Shown piece after piece: positions 22,430-34,623 of a DNA stretch of 64,000 nt. The DNA is taken from NCBI GenBank assembly GCA_028564925.1, contig CM053028.1, positions 436,572,571-436,636,570 on the forward strand, read 5' to 3'. Below the pieces are notes generated by a model. That model did no database searches and had not been told where the DNA came from. It saw only the letters and a program-made list of their open reading frames with translations. Every line of letters begins with the position of its first letter. Positions within the stretch are counted from its first letter, which is position 1. The translations under genes were made by a program, and so were the position numbers. The stretch comes from Lithobates sylvaticus (lineage: Eukaryota; Chordata; Amphibia; Anura; Ranidae).

Positions 22430-23425
22430 CAGAAATCCAGGCAGATACCGTTTTTGCCTCGATAACTTTACCTCAAGTTTTGGCAGATGCATGTACCTCT
22501 CTTGAATGCCTGATCATGTTGGAGGAGATTCTTTGAACAATCAAAACTTTGAAAGCCAACAAGAGGCCTGGCCAGGATGGCTTTACAGCCACTTATAAAA
22601 AATTTGCTGAGCTTCTTGCCCCTCTTCTTGCTGCTGCTTTCAATAGAATCTTTAAATGCAAACAATTTTGAGAGGATATATTAAGGGCTCAATTTGTATG
22701 ATCCCTAAACCCCACACTGAAAATACATCCTGGACCAATTATAGGCCCACCTCCCTCTTTAATCTGGACATTAAAATCTTAGCAAAAATCTTGGCCTTGC
22801 GTTTGAATCCAGTGATAGTAACCTTGATAGGGAAAGATCAGGTGGACTTTATTCCCTTCCGGCAAGCTAGTGATAACATCTGTTGTATTATTCATCTCAT
22901 TTACCATGCTAAGTCCAAACGTATCCCTCCTCTTCTGTCTCTGGACTTACGTAAAGCATTTGACTCTAATACCAGGTCTGACCTGCACTGTTTCCTAAGT
23001 GGGGTCTAGGCCCTCATTTCCGTTCCCGGATTCTCTCTCTGTACTCCCCACGCATACATGAAATATATAGGCTTCCATTCCATGTGCTTTACCATCGGAT
23101 ATAGTACTTGGCAGGGGTGTTCACTCTCACCACTCCAATTTGCATTACTTATAAAACCCTGTGCTCTCCTTCTTAGAGCCGATCCGAATATTTCTGATAT
23201 CTATATAGCAGGAGTTTCCCCATAAGCTTAGTATGTTTGCAGACAAAGTTGTATTGCATGCTACTAACCCTATCATCACCCTTCCAAGTCAATTGGCCCT
23301 GCTGAAATTTGCAGTAATCTCAGGTCTCACAGTTAACATGTCTAAATCCAAGGCTCTTCATATCTCTTTGCCTACAACTGTAGTTGATCAGATATTTGGG
23401 AACATAGCTCCATTTTAGAAGGCTG
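22430..23425 (+). mobile_element. L1-clade LINE, internal RT fragment
   Basis: The plus strand carries KANKRPGQDGFTA (about 22555), GSICMIPKPHTENTSW, NYRPTSLFNLDIKILAKIL, LSLDLRKAFD and, after frame changes, MFADKVVLHATNP (the active site YADD changed to FADK) and SGLTVNMSKSKALHI. This order is that of L1/Tx1-type ORF2 reverse transcriptase. Both ends of the LINE are missing, and at least one stop or frame change falls between 23009 and 23233. Inactive. Confidence 0.85.
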
Positions 23426-24290
23426 GAAATTTTATGCCATATTACATTAGCAAATGCTTGTTTCTTAATGTGTTATTCATAGGCTTGTGTTATAAAGACT
23501 GTGCCATTTCTGTGTATCCAGCATACGAGCACGTGTCAGCAGGGACTGGACAGTGTAAGCAATGAGGCAGGTCCAAGAATCACATCAGTATCCCGCTGTA
23601 TGTGTGGCAGATGAGCTCACACCATGGTCACTGAGTTATTTGCTTCCTCACATCCCTCAATCAATGTGCACAGCAGTGAACAGATTATTTTTATCTTGCA
23701 TACAAATAAATTGCCTTGCTTGGCAAATGATATCTCTGGCAATGTAAAGCAAATGCTACTGTACATTTTAATCTGCGGATCTGTGTCCCAGCAGCTTGCG
23801 ATCTATTAGTTTCAGAGAGATGGCATGTCATAGCTAATCCGTTTGTACAATATGGAGCTTGACTTGTTCCATGCATAAAAGAGACATAATCATGTTGTCT
23901 TCGCAATGAAATTATGGAACATTTCACAGCTGCCATGGATCCTTGTTCACAATATTACCTATTACAAGAAGTGATCATTTATCCTTAGGACTGTGCCGAG
24001 TAGGATAATAAAGGCCAAGTGCTGATAAATAAATTCAGGGTTACTGATCATGACAATTTATTTTACTACCCATGACTTTCTACCACTACATTACTTTTGT
24101 TTGTTTTTTTTTTTAATTAAAAAAGAATCATCATCAATATACTGTTAAGCAGGATAGTGTAATCAATAGCTTTGAAAACTGTACTAATAGGCTGTTTTGT
24201 GCAATAGGCTGTTTTAGAAAAATTCTAACTATGATATCTGCTATGGGGGTTCCTTCACAGCAGTTTACACCTAACTTCTGAGGACCTCAC
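23426..24290. other. Unassigned; no gene seen
   Basis: No splice-flanked exon or repeat end seen. Possibly unique intron DNA. Confidence 0.3.
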
Positions 24291-24293
24291 ACG

Positions 24294-24352
24294 CTTATGC
24301 CTTGTACACACGATCGGAAATTCTGACCACAAAATCCGTCTGATTTAGTTCT
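24294..24352 (+). mobile_element. Single end of a Harbinger-like MITE
   Basis: TTATGCCTTGTACACACGAT followed by GGAAATTCTGACC is the left end of the GTACACACG family; no right end follows. Truncated relic. Confidence 0.6.
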
Positions 24353-24497
24353 TTTAAGCAGCTTTACATGTCTATTTTTACATTATTTATAAAGGAAACA
24401 CAAATAATAAAATGTCATCTATGCCAGCCTGTACTGTATTGTACATTGAATATGCTGAAAGTCTGATACATAAGCCACATAAGAGATATGTTTTTTT

Positions 24498-24985
24498 ATT
24501 GGTTGTTTTGCAGGATGGCTGGTAAGTGTGCTGGGAAATCTTCTGTTAGTTTGTGATGTGCACTGCCCTTCCATGTGCACCTTACTGCAATGGCTAGTTA
24601 TAGTTCAAGGTAGTTGCCAATTTTTTGTACAGTTGGTTAAATTGGGTGTGGGGAAGCACTAGATGCCTTCACTGCTATTGTGCTCTTGCTGGGCGTCACG
24701 TGCTTCCCTGTGTCTTTAAGAAGGTATGGGCTTCCTACAGGCACATCTACCCTCAATCTATCCACTGCTATATAATGTATGTGCTCCTACTATGGAGGCT
24801 CTGAAAATGATAGGGTTAGGATTGCAGTATACAGAGGAACCTTGACGTGGGCAATGCAGCTTACGCTCGCTCTGTTTTAAACGTAAATTGTTAGGATAAA
24901 TTTGGTTGTTTTGCAGGCTGGCTGGTAAAAGTGCTGGGAAATCTTCTGTTTGTTTGTGATGTGTGTTGCCCTTTCATGCGTGGGG
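24498..24985. repeat. Direct repeat pair about 405 bp apart
   Basis: About 80 bp starting GGTTGTTTTGCAGG and running through GCTGGGAAATCTTCTGTT occurs at about 24503 and again at about 24908, with small differences. The spacer is not recognised. It could be a tandem duplication or two ends of one old insertion. Confidence 0.55.
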
Positions 24986-25429
24986 TGGTTGTCACTTTCT
25001 TGTACACTGTTTATTCTGTCTTTGCTCTTTTACCAGGGGTCCACTCTGGCTAGCCCTAAGCTTTCGAACGTGTTTGTATTCTTTTTCCTTAGACTAGGTT
25101 TTCACTGTTTCAGCCCATTAATAGAGTTCTTGAATTGAATCTCTCTGTGAATGTAGGTCTGTTGATTTAATAAAAAAAAAAACTGTACTTCCTAACATTA
25201 ATAAGCTGTTCTTGAATCTCAGTCAAATAGCTTTCTCTAGGGTGAGGTGATGTCATCTGTCTTCTGCGTGCAGAAGGAAGCATTTCCTCCTTTCTCCATA
25301 TGATCAAACTGTAGCAAAATAATTAGGTATGGTGAACTTAAAAAAAATCAAGACTCAGCGGTCTACCTACAACTTAAAGCCCTGGTTCCCAGTCTGCAGC
25401 CGTGGGCCACACATGGCCCTTTGAAACTT

Positions 25430-25490
25430 ACTGTGTGGCTTTGTGGCCTCTACATTGTGGCCTCTACATTGTGGCCTTTACCTTGTCTGT
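25430..25490. repeat. Short triplicated GTGGCCTCTACATT motif
   Basis: Three tandem copies of TGTGGCCTCTACATT or TGTGGCCTTTACCTT, unit about 16 bp. Confidence 0.6.
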
Positions 25491-25619
25491 ATTTTCTTAA
25501 GGCAGTGATAGAAACATAAGGATTTTTTTACTTACCTCTAAAATAAATGGAGTCAGAGACACCTCAGCTGTTTAGAAGTGAAATTGCTGCAAGGCAATTT
25601 GGAGGGCCCAAAATTTAAT

Positions 25620-27130
25620 TGGAGAGGCAGGAAGGTTGGAGAGCAGAAAGTGGGGAGGAGATATGAAGTAAAATTTTAGCTTGTATCCCTGGAACACCAC
25701 ATTAGGGACGCAACAAACTGAAATGCCCTGAGTCCAGGTGAAGAAAAGGAAAAAAGATATCTCCCTACTTCATTGAGAGGAAGACTTGATGCCAAACTTG
25801 GCTGGCTTGGAAGTCCAGGACTTGTGATGGAATTAAGTGGAGGACTTAGCTTTAGAAGCGGAGGTCTGGAAAGAATGAATGGAACTCTTTTGAAAACCAG
25901 AAACATCAGTTTTTACTGCGGGCACATTAGCTTTCTTCTTACTAGGTAAGAGCATGCTCTTTCCACCCCTGACTTCCTAGAATTATTCTCCATCAAACAA
26001 GATCCTTTACAGACGTTTCTTACAGACTGTCTTCACAGATCAGTTTCACAGCCAGAGAATCCTGCGTATCTGAACTGACATAAGAGCAAGGCGAACATTT
26101 TGGCACAGGGAGTCTGCCAAACTGTCTATGCAGTAGCACAAGACTACTGGGAGGAGCTCCAATATTTGGAGTACCAAGGGGGCTTTTAGGATAAAACAGG
26201 CCTTGCACTTCATGCCAGGGTTTGGCAAACTGCCATAGTCTCCACAAACGGTTGCATGGCCGAGCTTGATAGAGCAAAATAGGCTTTTAGAAGAGCCTCA
26301 CACCTTTTGTCCACAGGGTTTGAGGACTAGGACATCCTCAACCGAAACAGTAAGACATTGGTTGAGGCAGTAACTAGCTTAATTTACTACTGGCACTATG
26401 CATTTTCTGTGGTAAGCCCCTTCCACTGGGAACTGCTACTCTAACCTCTTGAGAGGTGTTTACACTTTGCATGGCCCCTGCTAGTCCTCATACAGATCAC
26501 AATGTACTGAAGAGTTAATTTGACAGGATCTAGTCGGTTACTTGGTTTTGGGAAAGGATCCCATACTGGTGACCTTAGGTCCAGTGTGTTGGGACAGTTT
26601 AAGCTTTAAACAGGAGCTTACTTCACCCACCAGAACCCTAATGGCTTCTGAGAGATTTAAGGTAACTTCCCATTCTCCTGGGAGGAGTTCTCAGACTCTG
26701 AGGATTCACCTTCTACTTCCTAGTCTTCATTCTCATCTTCTTTGGGAAGCAAGGCATTAGACAAAAACTTGGCTGAGAATGTGGTCTATATTAGTGCAGA
26801 GACTTCCCCATCAGGTCTGCCATAGAGACTGAAAATTCCTCTCTGGTTAAAAAGGAGGAATGAGGAGTACTCAAGGAGATAAGGGGAAGACTCTGAGGTG
26901 TGTAGACTAAAATCCAAACAAAGTACCAGGAGCAAAGTTTTCAGAGGAACCCCCTAATAACCACATCATGGCCACATGCACAATATGCTGGCCTGGCTCC
27001 TCATCCTTATGCCTGATTTCTGTCATGAGGGTGAAGGCATCCCCTCAGGGGTACTCACAACTAGTCTAAACATAGGTTGGACCCAAGCTTTGGCTGTTTG
27101 GGCATTCATCTGAATGCCAGACTTTTTGCT
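25620..27130 (-). mobile_element. DIRS fossil: gag-like part
   Basis: The minus strand around 25640-26300 resembles the gag-like first protein of frog DIRS elements, and the stretch to about 27130 continues in the same style. Broken in several places. It lies upstream (in minus orientation) of the RT and recombinase remains, as the family order gag, RT, recombinase predicts. Weakest of the DIRS calls. Confidence 0.4.
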
Positions 27131-28280
27131 TGTTCGGCAGAAGCTAACTGTCATATATAGTAGTAGTATTTCTACTGCTTCTATATATCACAGCTTCCTG
27201 TCAGTGATTTCTAAGGAAGCATCTTTAGCTATCATTGACATCACTCAATCCCCAGCCATGTAAACAAAGGGGTGGGGATAGCATGACATCACTGGCCAAA
27301 TATGGCCATATGGATACAAGTTTAGATATTTTCCAGAATCTTCACTTCAGCTTGAGAGTGTCCTTTAAAAAAATGAAACAGCTAGTTGGTTTTCATGTCT
27401 ACAGGAGTTATTAGCAATTGACTTCTTTAACATGTTTTTTTATGTTCTGTAAGTGATTTAAGTAGTTAAGCAGAAATATGCTTTAAATTGTTATTATTAT
27501 TTTGGGAGTTGGATGAAACATGTACTGCAAGTAAACTGAAAAATGATTTGACCACATGCAGAATAAAATCCCTGTAGTATATTTGAAGAGAACATTTCCC
27601 ATAAAGTGAGTCAAATTCCTGTCAAGGGAGAGCCTTCAGTGAACTCAGGGCAGTAGGGTAAATGAAGGTAAGGCAAAGAGTACTGCCCATTAATTCAAAG
27701 TAAATCTATATCCATAATAGGTTTAGTAAACATACTTTAAAGCTTTGCAGAGGGTGCTCCCTTGTCACTCCAATCCCCTGGTGTATTACCAAGAAAAATG
27801 TGTCACATGTGGTAATGGGTCCAAATACAGCATTGAATTGAAACACTGGATCCCACCAGAGAAAGTTAGGTCTGGGGTCCTACCTCGCCAAATATGTTGA
27901 GACTACTGATTCTGTCTGATTTCTACATCTTTGTGCTCAATAAACAACATCCAAGAGCTATATAACAGCAAAGAAACAGATAAATGGAACGTTACACGAA
28001 CAGTAATTGGTAAAGCGAGTGTTACTAAGTATGATGAGACTGATGATTAATGGTACAAAGCAAAAATTATTATATTGCCCAGTCCTCAAGATGTTGATAT
28101 TTGTTACATAGTATTTATAACACAATAGCGCAAATATATTCAGACAAATTATCCCACCTGATTTCTACTTTTTTTTTTTTACCTGTGAACAACATCCAAG
28201 ATGTATGATGAGGATAACTAGGAATTGGTCAAGCAAGCGTTGCTAAGTATTATGAGGATGATGACCAAGTGAGCTGCCAT
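27131..28280. other. Unassigned; no gene seen
   Basis: AT-rich DNA. A phrase near 27955 (AACAACATCCAAGAGC) recurs near 28190 with a shared follow-up, suggesting a diverged local duplication. Confidence 0.3.
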
Positions 28281-28289
28281 CTAGATAAG

Positions 28290-29226
28290 GGAAGACCTGT
28301 GGATGTGGTATACCTGGATTTTGAAAAATAATTTGATACAGTGCCCCACAAATGCTTCATTTACAAACTGAGGTCTGTAGGCATGGACCATAGGGTTTGT
28401 ACATTGATAGAAAATTGTTTACAGGAGCTAGTCCAAAGCGTGGTGATAAATAGAGTGTACTCAGACTGGTCTGGAGTGGTAAGTGGGGTACCCCAAGGCT
28501 CTGTCCTGGGACCAATTCTGTTTAATTTATTTATAAATAATATAGAAAATGGGATAAATAGCTCAATCTCAGTGTTTGCTGACGATAAAAAGCTAAGCAG
28601 GGGCGAAAACTTCACAGCAGGATGTAGAAACTATAGAAGAAGAGTAGAAGACTTGTTCCTTATCACATTTTCACTTCACTGTTTAGTGTCGACCAGCTTG
28701 ATGAGCATCGATTGACTAACCACCCACGCTTGTTACATACAGTATGTCATTTTGTTGTTATTTCAAGAGTTTATTTGCACGTTTGGTTTACACTGCCACC
28801 TTGTGCACACCTTTATCATTGCCTTTTCATTTCAAGTACTTTTATTATTTTGTGACACATTGGTTACACTTCAGTTAAACAACAGCGTAAACTCACTTAT
28901 TATACACATACACTTATTGGTCACGGATCCACCTATATATTTAGGCAGTATATTGCGGCAGTTGTGCTATACATAGTTTTTTCCACTTCCAGTGATAGCA
29001 CGGGAGTATTCCTCTACTAGTCTTATAGCGAGTAAACTATTGAGTCTCAGGGAGTATAGGAAGACATGTGGTCACTCAATGAAATTGGAGGAGAAGCGGT
29101 TTAACCTTAAACTGCGTAGAGGGTTTTTCATTGTCAGAATCGGACATGACCTTGCACACACTCACACAGGTTGAACTGGATGGACTGGTGTCTTTATTCA
29201 ACCTTACCAACTATGTAACTATGTAA
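28290..29226 (+). mobile_element. CR1 LINE fragment, internally interrupted
   Basis: The plus strand codes CR1 reverse transcriptase: YKLRSVGMDHRV, GVPQGSVLGPILFNLFINN and FADD followed by KKLSRG. At about 28640 the homology stops and resumes at about 28990 with REYSSTSLIASKLLSLREYR and GFFIV, then the typical CR1 3' end GGTTGAACTGGATGGACTGG and a short AACTATGT repeat. The 350 bp between look foreign. A stop within the first RT block and missing upstream parts make it inactive. Confidence 0.85.
28641..28988. mobile_element. Unidentified insertion within CR1
   Basis: T-rich, with GTGACACATTGGTTACACTT and CACTTATTGGTCACGG. It interrupts CR1 homology. Neither terminal repeats nor a clear target duplication were found; it may be the tail of another retroelement, or a replacement rather than an insertion. 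Confidence 0.35.
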
Positions 29227-29413
29227 CCAATAGTACACAGCTGAAAACTCTGAATTACCCAGTCTTCAAGATGCTGGCCTTAGTTATATAGGTTTAAGCA
29301 ATGTTTAGAAAGTTATTTTGCAAATTTTCAACTACAATAACAATCTTTAGTACTTTTGTAATATATTTATTTATGACTGGCTTTTTTACCCTTCATTTTA
29401 CAGGACTTTCTTA

Positions 29414-29781
29414 GGCCTCATGCACACTGGACGTTACAAAAACGTATTTTAAGCAGTACCGTTTTGCCGCTTTTTTCTGCGTATTTTAGCGTTAGCATTT
29501 CTTATCATTTTTAGCAAGAAAGCACAAGCTATGGGATTAAAAACGCTCAAAAACACGTTTACCGACATTAGGAAGTTTCTACAGCTCAAAAACTCCTTTT
29601 AAAACCCACTAGTTCTGGGTTTTTTTTTTCCAGCTAGAAAACGCTCCAGGTAAAAACCACTGTTAACAGCCTATGTGTACATGGACACATAGGATAGCAT
29701 GCTGGGGTGTTTACTGGCTGTAGAAAAAAATGCCAGAAGCCAAAAACAGCAGCTGTAAAAACGTCCAGTGTGCATGAGGCC
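29414..29781. mobile_element. MITE with GGCCTCATGCACACTGGACG ends
   Basis: Exact 22-bp terminal inverted repeats (GGCCTCATGCACACTGGACG plus TT). The interior is rich in AAAAACG/CGTTTTT motifs. 368 bp, noncoding. The flanks show no duplicate trinucleotide; the outside AGGACTT is itself inverted (AAGTCCT), so the true ends may be 9-10 bp further out. Confidence 0.75.
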
Positions 29782-30031
29782 CAAGTCCTCTAAGAGGAGG
29801 GGTGGAGGGGCTGGGAATATTGTTTGGTTGTTGTATTCAGCTCTAAAGAAGATTTTTTTTTGTAGAATAGAATACGAATGAGCAAATGTATCAAGGATGT
29901 CATCTTAAAATAAACTCCTGCTGATATTCAACTTTGTTCCGACTAAAATAGGAGATTCCAAATGACCATGTCCAGTCAAAGGTCTTAAACCGTTTTTCTG
30001 TGATTTTTAACTTTTAAAAAACTCAAGATGC

Positions 30032-30927
30032 TTAACCACTTGCCGACCGGCCCACGCCTATATATGTCGGCAGAATAGCACTGCTGGGCGAACCGCCACA
30101 CCTCCTTTAAGAGCCGTAGCAGGTGCCCGCGCACGCCCGCTGGTTGCGATCACCGCCGGCCACGCGCGATCGCAAGCATGAGAGCCAGAACGGGGATTTA
30201 TGTGTGTGTAAACACATAAATCCCTGTTTTGACAGGGGAGGAGAGACAAATTGTCTGTTCCTACTAAGTAAGAACAATGATCTGGCTCCTCCTCTAGTCA
30301 GTCGTATCCCCTCACAGTAAGAAACACACCTAGGGAACACATTTAACCCCTCGATCACCCCCTAGTGTTAACACCCTCCCTGCCAGTGACATTTACACAG
30401 TAATCAGTGCATTTTTTATAGCACTGATCGCTGTATAGATGTCAATGGTCCCAAAAAAGTGTCTGATTTGTCTGCCGCAATGTCGCAGTCCTGATAAAAA
30501 TTGCTGATCGTCGCCATTACTAGTAAAAGAAAAATAATAATAAAAATTCCATAAATCTATTTCCTATTTTGTAGACACTATAACTTTTGCGCAAACCAAT
30601 CAATATGCAGAAGAATACATATTGACCTAAACTGATGAAGAAATTTGTTTCCAAAATTTTTTTTTGGGATACTTATTATAGCAAAAAGTAAAAAATATAG
30701 TTTTTGTTTTCAAAATTGTCTGTCTTTTTTTGCACAAAAAATAAAAAACACAGAGGAAATCAAATACCACCAAAAAAACTCTATTTGTGGGGAAAAAAGG
30801 ACGTCAATTTTATTTGGGTACAGCGTCGCGCGACTGCGCAATTGTCAGTTAAAGCGACGCAGTGCTGTATCGCAAAAAATGGCCCGGTCAGGAAGGGCAT
30901 AAATCCTTGTGGGGCTGAAGTGGTTAA
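30032..30927 (-). mobile_element. TTAA element, family A
   Basis: TTAACCACTTGCCGACCGG at the left and GGGGCTGAAGTGGTTAA at the right. On the minus strand it matches 61207-62111. It includes an internal hairpin GGGATTTATGTG and its inverse (30195-30226). TTAA at 30032-30035 and 30924-30927. Nonautonomous. Confidence 0.75.
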
Positions 30928-31344
30928 AGGGGTTGTGGGTCAGGTTTTATCGTAATGCATTCTATGCTTACTAATACTTACTAATACTTACTAATACTTA
31001 ACGGAGCCCCCATCTCTCTCCAGCGATGTCCACGAGTGCCTCAGTCGGCCCAGACGCTCCCTCCCGATTGGCTGAGACACAGCATAGGTGCCATTGGCTC
31101 CCGCAGCTGTCAATAAAAGTCAGTTAGCCAATCAGAAAGAGAGAGGGAATGGACACACAGAGCTGCAGCTCGGCTTGGGTGCCCCCATAGCAAACTGTTT
31201 GCTGCGGGGCCACTTAACAGGAGGGAGGGGCTAGAAGCACAGAAGAGGCACCAGAAAAGAGGAGGATCCGGGCTGCTCTGTGCAAATCCACTGCACAGAG
31301 CAGGTAAATATAACCTGTTTGTTATTTTTATAGAAAAACTTTAA
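30924..31344 (+). mobile_element. TTAA element, family B
   Basis: It starts at the TTAA that ends the previous element (TTAAAGGGGTTGTGGG) and ends CTTTAA (31341-31344). GTAATGCATTCTATGC near the start matches copies at 53932 and 63928. It contains four tandem TTACTAATAC units (30968-31000). No coding. Confidence 0.55.
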
Positions 31345-32602
31345 GTGCATGCAAGAGTAAAAGTAATTTATATACTACAAAAATTTGCAGAGCTTCTGTT
31401 GGTATGCCACTTTGCTTATCTGACTACAGCATTTGGGGTATACATAGCATTTATCACAAATAAGAGTTTCTTTTTGGGAGAATTTTTCTTCCAGGCTCTC
31501 TATTGCCTAATTAATTTCTATACAGCAAACCTATAATTGAAAACATTCAAGGGGGTTTGAAAGGGGTTTATGCACTGACATGTCTCTAGGCATTTTTTCC
31601 CTAAAGATCCTTTTCTGAGGTAAATGTCTTTCTATTGCAGGATTTATAGAATGCTCCAACAGACTGTTGCTATCTAAGCGTTCATATAGAAGAGAAGATT
31701 GGCCAGACAGGAAAAACTACAGCGATCACCAAATATATTGGACCCAGAAAAGTATCTGTTCTGCTAAGAATTAATGCCTGGCAGTGTCCGCTGGTACTGT
31801 TTGATGAAACAAAATAGGATTGTGAAATACTCATTGCACGATCGCTACATGATGGTTTACCTGTATTATTTGCTGCTGACAAATAAAATATAATAGAATA
31901 CATTCATATCGGACTCTGAGAGGTATTAAAATAAAAACAGATTGCCTGCTTCTGTTTTCGGGGCGAGAAGAGGTGTGTAAAAATACAGCTTTCTTGCCAA
32001 AGACTTTTCTTTCTGGCTCTGCAGTCTGATTTTAGGGCAGCTGTTATGTACATGAAACAAACAACGAGACAGCCAGGAATGATGGGAAATCAGTCATGCA
32101 TGAGACACTAACAACTGCACCCAACAAGAAGAAACAAAGATTTTCTGTGCATTATTTGAATAAAAATGTAATTCAGAAACAGCCCTTTCACCTGACAGCA
32201 AATAGCTGAGCAAAGATAGAGGGAAACAATCTATGACAAGCCTGTGCATATACTAGGCTCTATGAGAACAGATGGTATCTGCAAATGTCTGTGAAAATAA
32301 ACACACTATGACTCCCGGCTATAGCTGGTGTGACAACACACTAGCCAACTGCCCCACTTTCACGTCACATAATGATACAAGGGTTACGGGAAATTGTGTG
32401 AGAATGGGTATCTCCATTCCAGAGCACTGCAGTCAGCTGCCAAGGAGAATATGCCCTGGAGGTAGGCTCAGGTGAGAAATATTTACACTGCTGAGGGTGG
32501 AGTGATGGCTTATCACATACATCAGTACAGAGGGATGTGAAGGCGAGGACATGGGGTAGCTCCAGGTGGTTTACAGCTCACAAATATTGTGTTTTCCTTA
32601 AG
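31345..32602. other. Unassigned; probably plain intron
   Basis: No repeat ends, tandem arrays or exons recognised. Open frames are short. One of the longer stretches free of recognised transposons. Confidence 0.3.
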
Positions 32603-33300
32603 TTAAAGCTGAACTTCAGGCAAACTGCTATATGCACAGATTAAATACATATAAAAGAGCTGTTGTCTTAAAATATTAATACACTGTATGTATATATTAA
32701 TGGGGCAGCCATATTTTTTACCACCTTCATAGGCTCTGCTTCCTGATTTTCAGTACTGCGCCATAGTTGGCTTACTGCTCCCTATTACAATGCAGATCTC
32801 ATTCTTACAATTTTCACATGTAACCTAAATGGAGGACTTCAGTTTGAAATGATAAAATTGCTTATTTAAGGCATATACTGTATTTCAGCAGGAGAATAAA
32901 GCACAATTCACTCCATTATACCTCATAATTTCAAACAATGGGGGCAGCCATATTTTTTCCCACCTACATAGGCTCTGCTTCCTGATTTTCAGTACTGCGC
33001 CGTAGTTGGCTTACTGCTCCCTATTACAATGCAGATCTCATTCTTACAATTTTCACATGTAACCTAAATGGAGGACTTCAGTTTGAAATGATAAAACTGC
33101 TTATTTAAGGCATATACTGTATTTCAGCAGGAGAATAAAGCACAATTCACTCCATTATACCTAATAATTTCAAACAAGTCTCGAACCAGCAGAAAGAGCT
33201 TTGTGAAAGTACACCTCTTGAGTGGCTGATATATTATCTTAATAGTTACAGCCACCCTGTTGCTAACTCCTTGAAATAAAACTGAAAAGCACCATGTAAA
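32603..33300. mobile_element. TTAA repeat with 239-bp tandem duplication
   Basis: It begins TTAAAGCTGAACTTCAGG, as at 4902. The segment starting GGCAGCCATATTTTTT occurs twice with a period of 239 bp (32703-32941 and 32942 to about 33178), nearly identical. The right end is not defined. Confidence 0.55.
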
Positions 33301-33316
33301 CAAAGAAGATAAATAC

Positions 33317-34623
33317 TGTGACAGAGCGGTTCCCTGCCATGGTGTTAGTGGCCCAGGATTCTGAACTAGGTAGGTTGAGTGGCTCCAGGATGATTACCTA
33401 ATTTGGAAATGGTTTGTAGAATTCGGTTTGGGACCTAAAGCCTGGGGATTTTGTAGTGATCCAGGTGTGATGAAATCTCCAGTCCTGGGACCATGTTTTG
33501 GGAATATTTTTATTTATTTATTACAGGATTTATATAGCGCCAACAGTTTACGCAGCGCTTTACAATATAAAAGAGAGACAATACAGTTATAATACAATAA
33601 AATACAGGAGGGCCCTGCTCAGAAGAAGTGGTACAAAAAGGTTGTAACTGTGGGGAATGAGCTGATGGAAGTGGTAAAAGATTAGTTGGAGACGTGATAG
33701 GCTTCCCTGAAGAGATGAGTTTTCAGGGATCGCCTGAAGGTGGCTAGAGTAGGGGATAGCCGGACAGGTTGAGGCAGTGAGTCCCAGGGAGTGGGAGTGG
33801 CTCTGGAGAAATCCTGGAGATGAGCATGGGAGGAGGAAATGAGAGAGCTTGACATGAGGAGGTCTTGAGAAGAGCGGAGAGGACGGTTTGGGATATGTTT
33901 GGAGACAAGATTGGCGATGTAGCTCGGGGCAAAGTTGTGGATGGCTTTGTAGGTTGTGGTTAGTATTTTGAATTTAATTCGCTGGGTGATTGGGAGCCAG
34001 TGTAGGGATTGGAGGAGAGGGTTGGCAGACACTGAACGGTTGGTAAGGTGGATAAGTTTGGCAGCAGCATTCATGATAGACTGAAGAGGGGATAGCCTAT
34101 GGAGAGGCAGGCCAATAGCCTAGGGAATAGGGAATAGCCGGCACACTGATTGTTTAAGTGTGTGCAGGTCTTTTTGTGGCATCAGGACCAGGGATCTGGG
34201 CTTCACTCTCCCGAGGAGTCCAGGTGTGCAAGGGAGAAGCCAGAGGGGTGCATAGTTCAGTCTGCAATGGAACAGAGGGCCCAAACCTGAGGGCCGGAGC
34301 AGCAGGGAAGCTGTGAGGAAAAGAGCTGACTGAGGTACAGCATTCATACAGTAACACAGGGATGCTGTGTTACAGGGTCAGAAGGACCAAAGCACAAAGC
34401 CTGAGCAGTAGTGCTGCTGCTAAAGAGAGCCAGGTGGCTGAATTTGACTTATGTTTTTTTGTGTTGTTACTGGAAACCCCCTGCTTGGGCAACCGTTTTT
34501 TGTTACTGGACATTTTCTATCTTATTAATAAAAGTGGGCCAACAAGCCCTTAAACAGCTTATCTGGTGTGGACTCTGCTCACTGGTAAGCTCTACACTTA
34601 AGCTAAACACCCCCAACATTACA
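33317..34623. mobile_element. Fossil solo LTR interrupted by an L2
   Basis: The block runs from TGTGACAG to TTACA and is flanked by ATAC on both sides (33313-33316 and 34624-34627). Within it AATAAAAGTGGGCC, a polyadenylation-like signal, lies near the right end (34530). About 690 bp once the L2 is discounted. No internal viral genes are present. Best read as an old solo LTR of a Gypsy-like or ERV-like element; family not settled. Confidence 0.45.
33507..34122 (-). mobile_element. L2 LINE, 3' portion
   Basis: Minus strand. The tail GGATTTATATAGCGCC follows an A/T-rich TATTTATTTATT. The RT C-terminus is open for 130 codons (33682-34074) with LIHLTNRSVSANPLLQSLHW and ATFRRSLKTHLFREAYH. Target duplication GGGAATA at 33500-33506 and 34123-34129. 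5'-truncated, with an intact C-terminal frame. Confidence 0.88.

Noticed and set aside
22430-23425. RT fragment considered as a possible CR1 or L2
   Set aside because: The order KRPGQDGF, NYRPTSLFNLDIKILAKIL and ISGLTVNMSKSKAL is that of L1/Tx1-type elements, not CR1 or L2.
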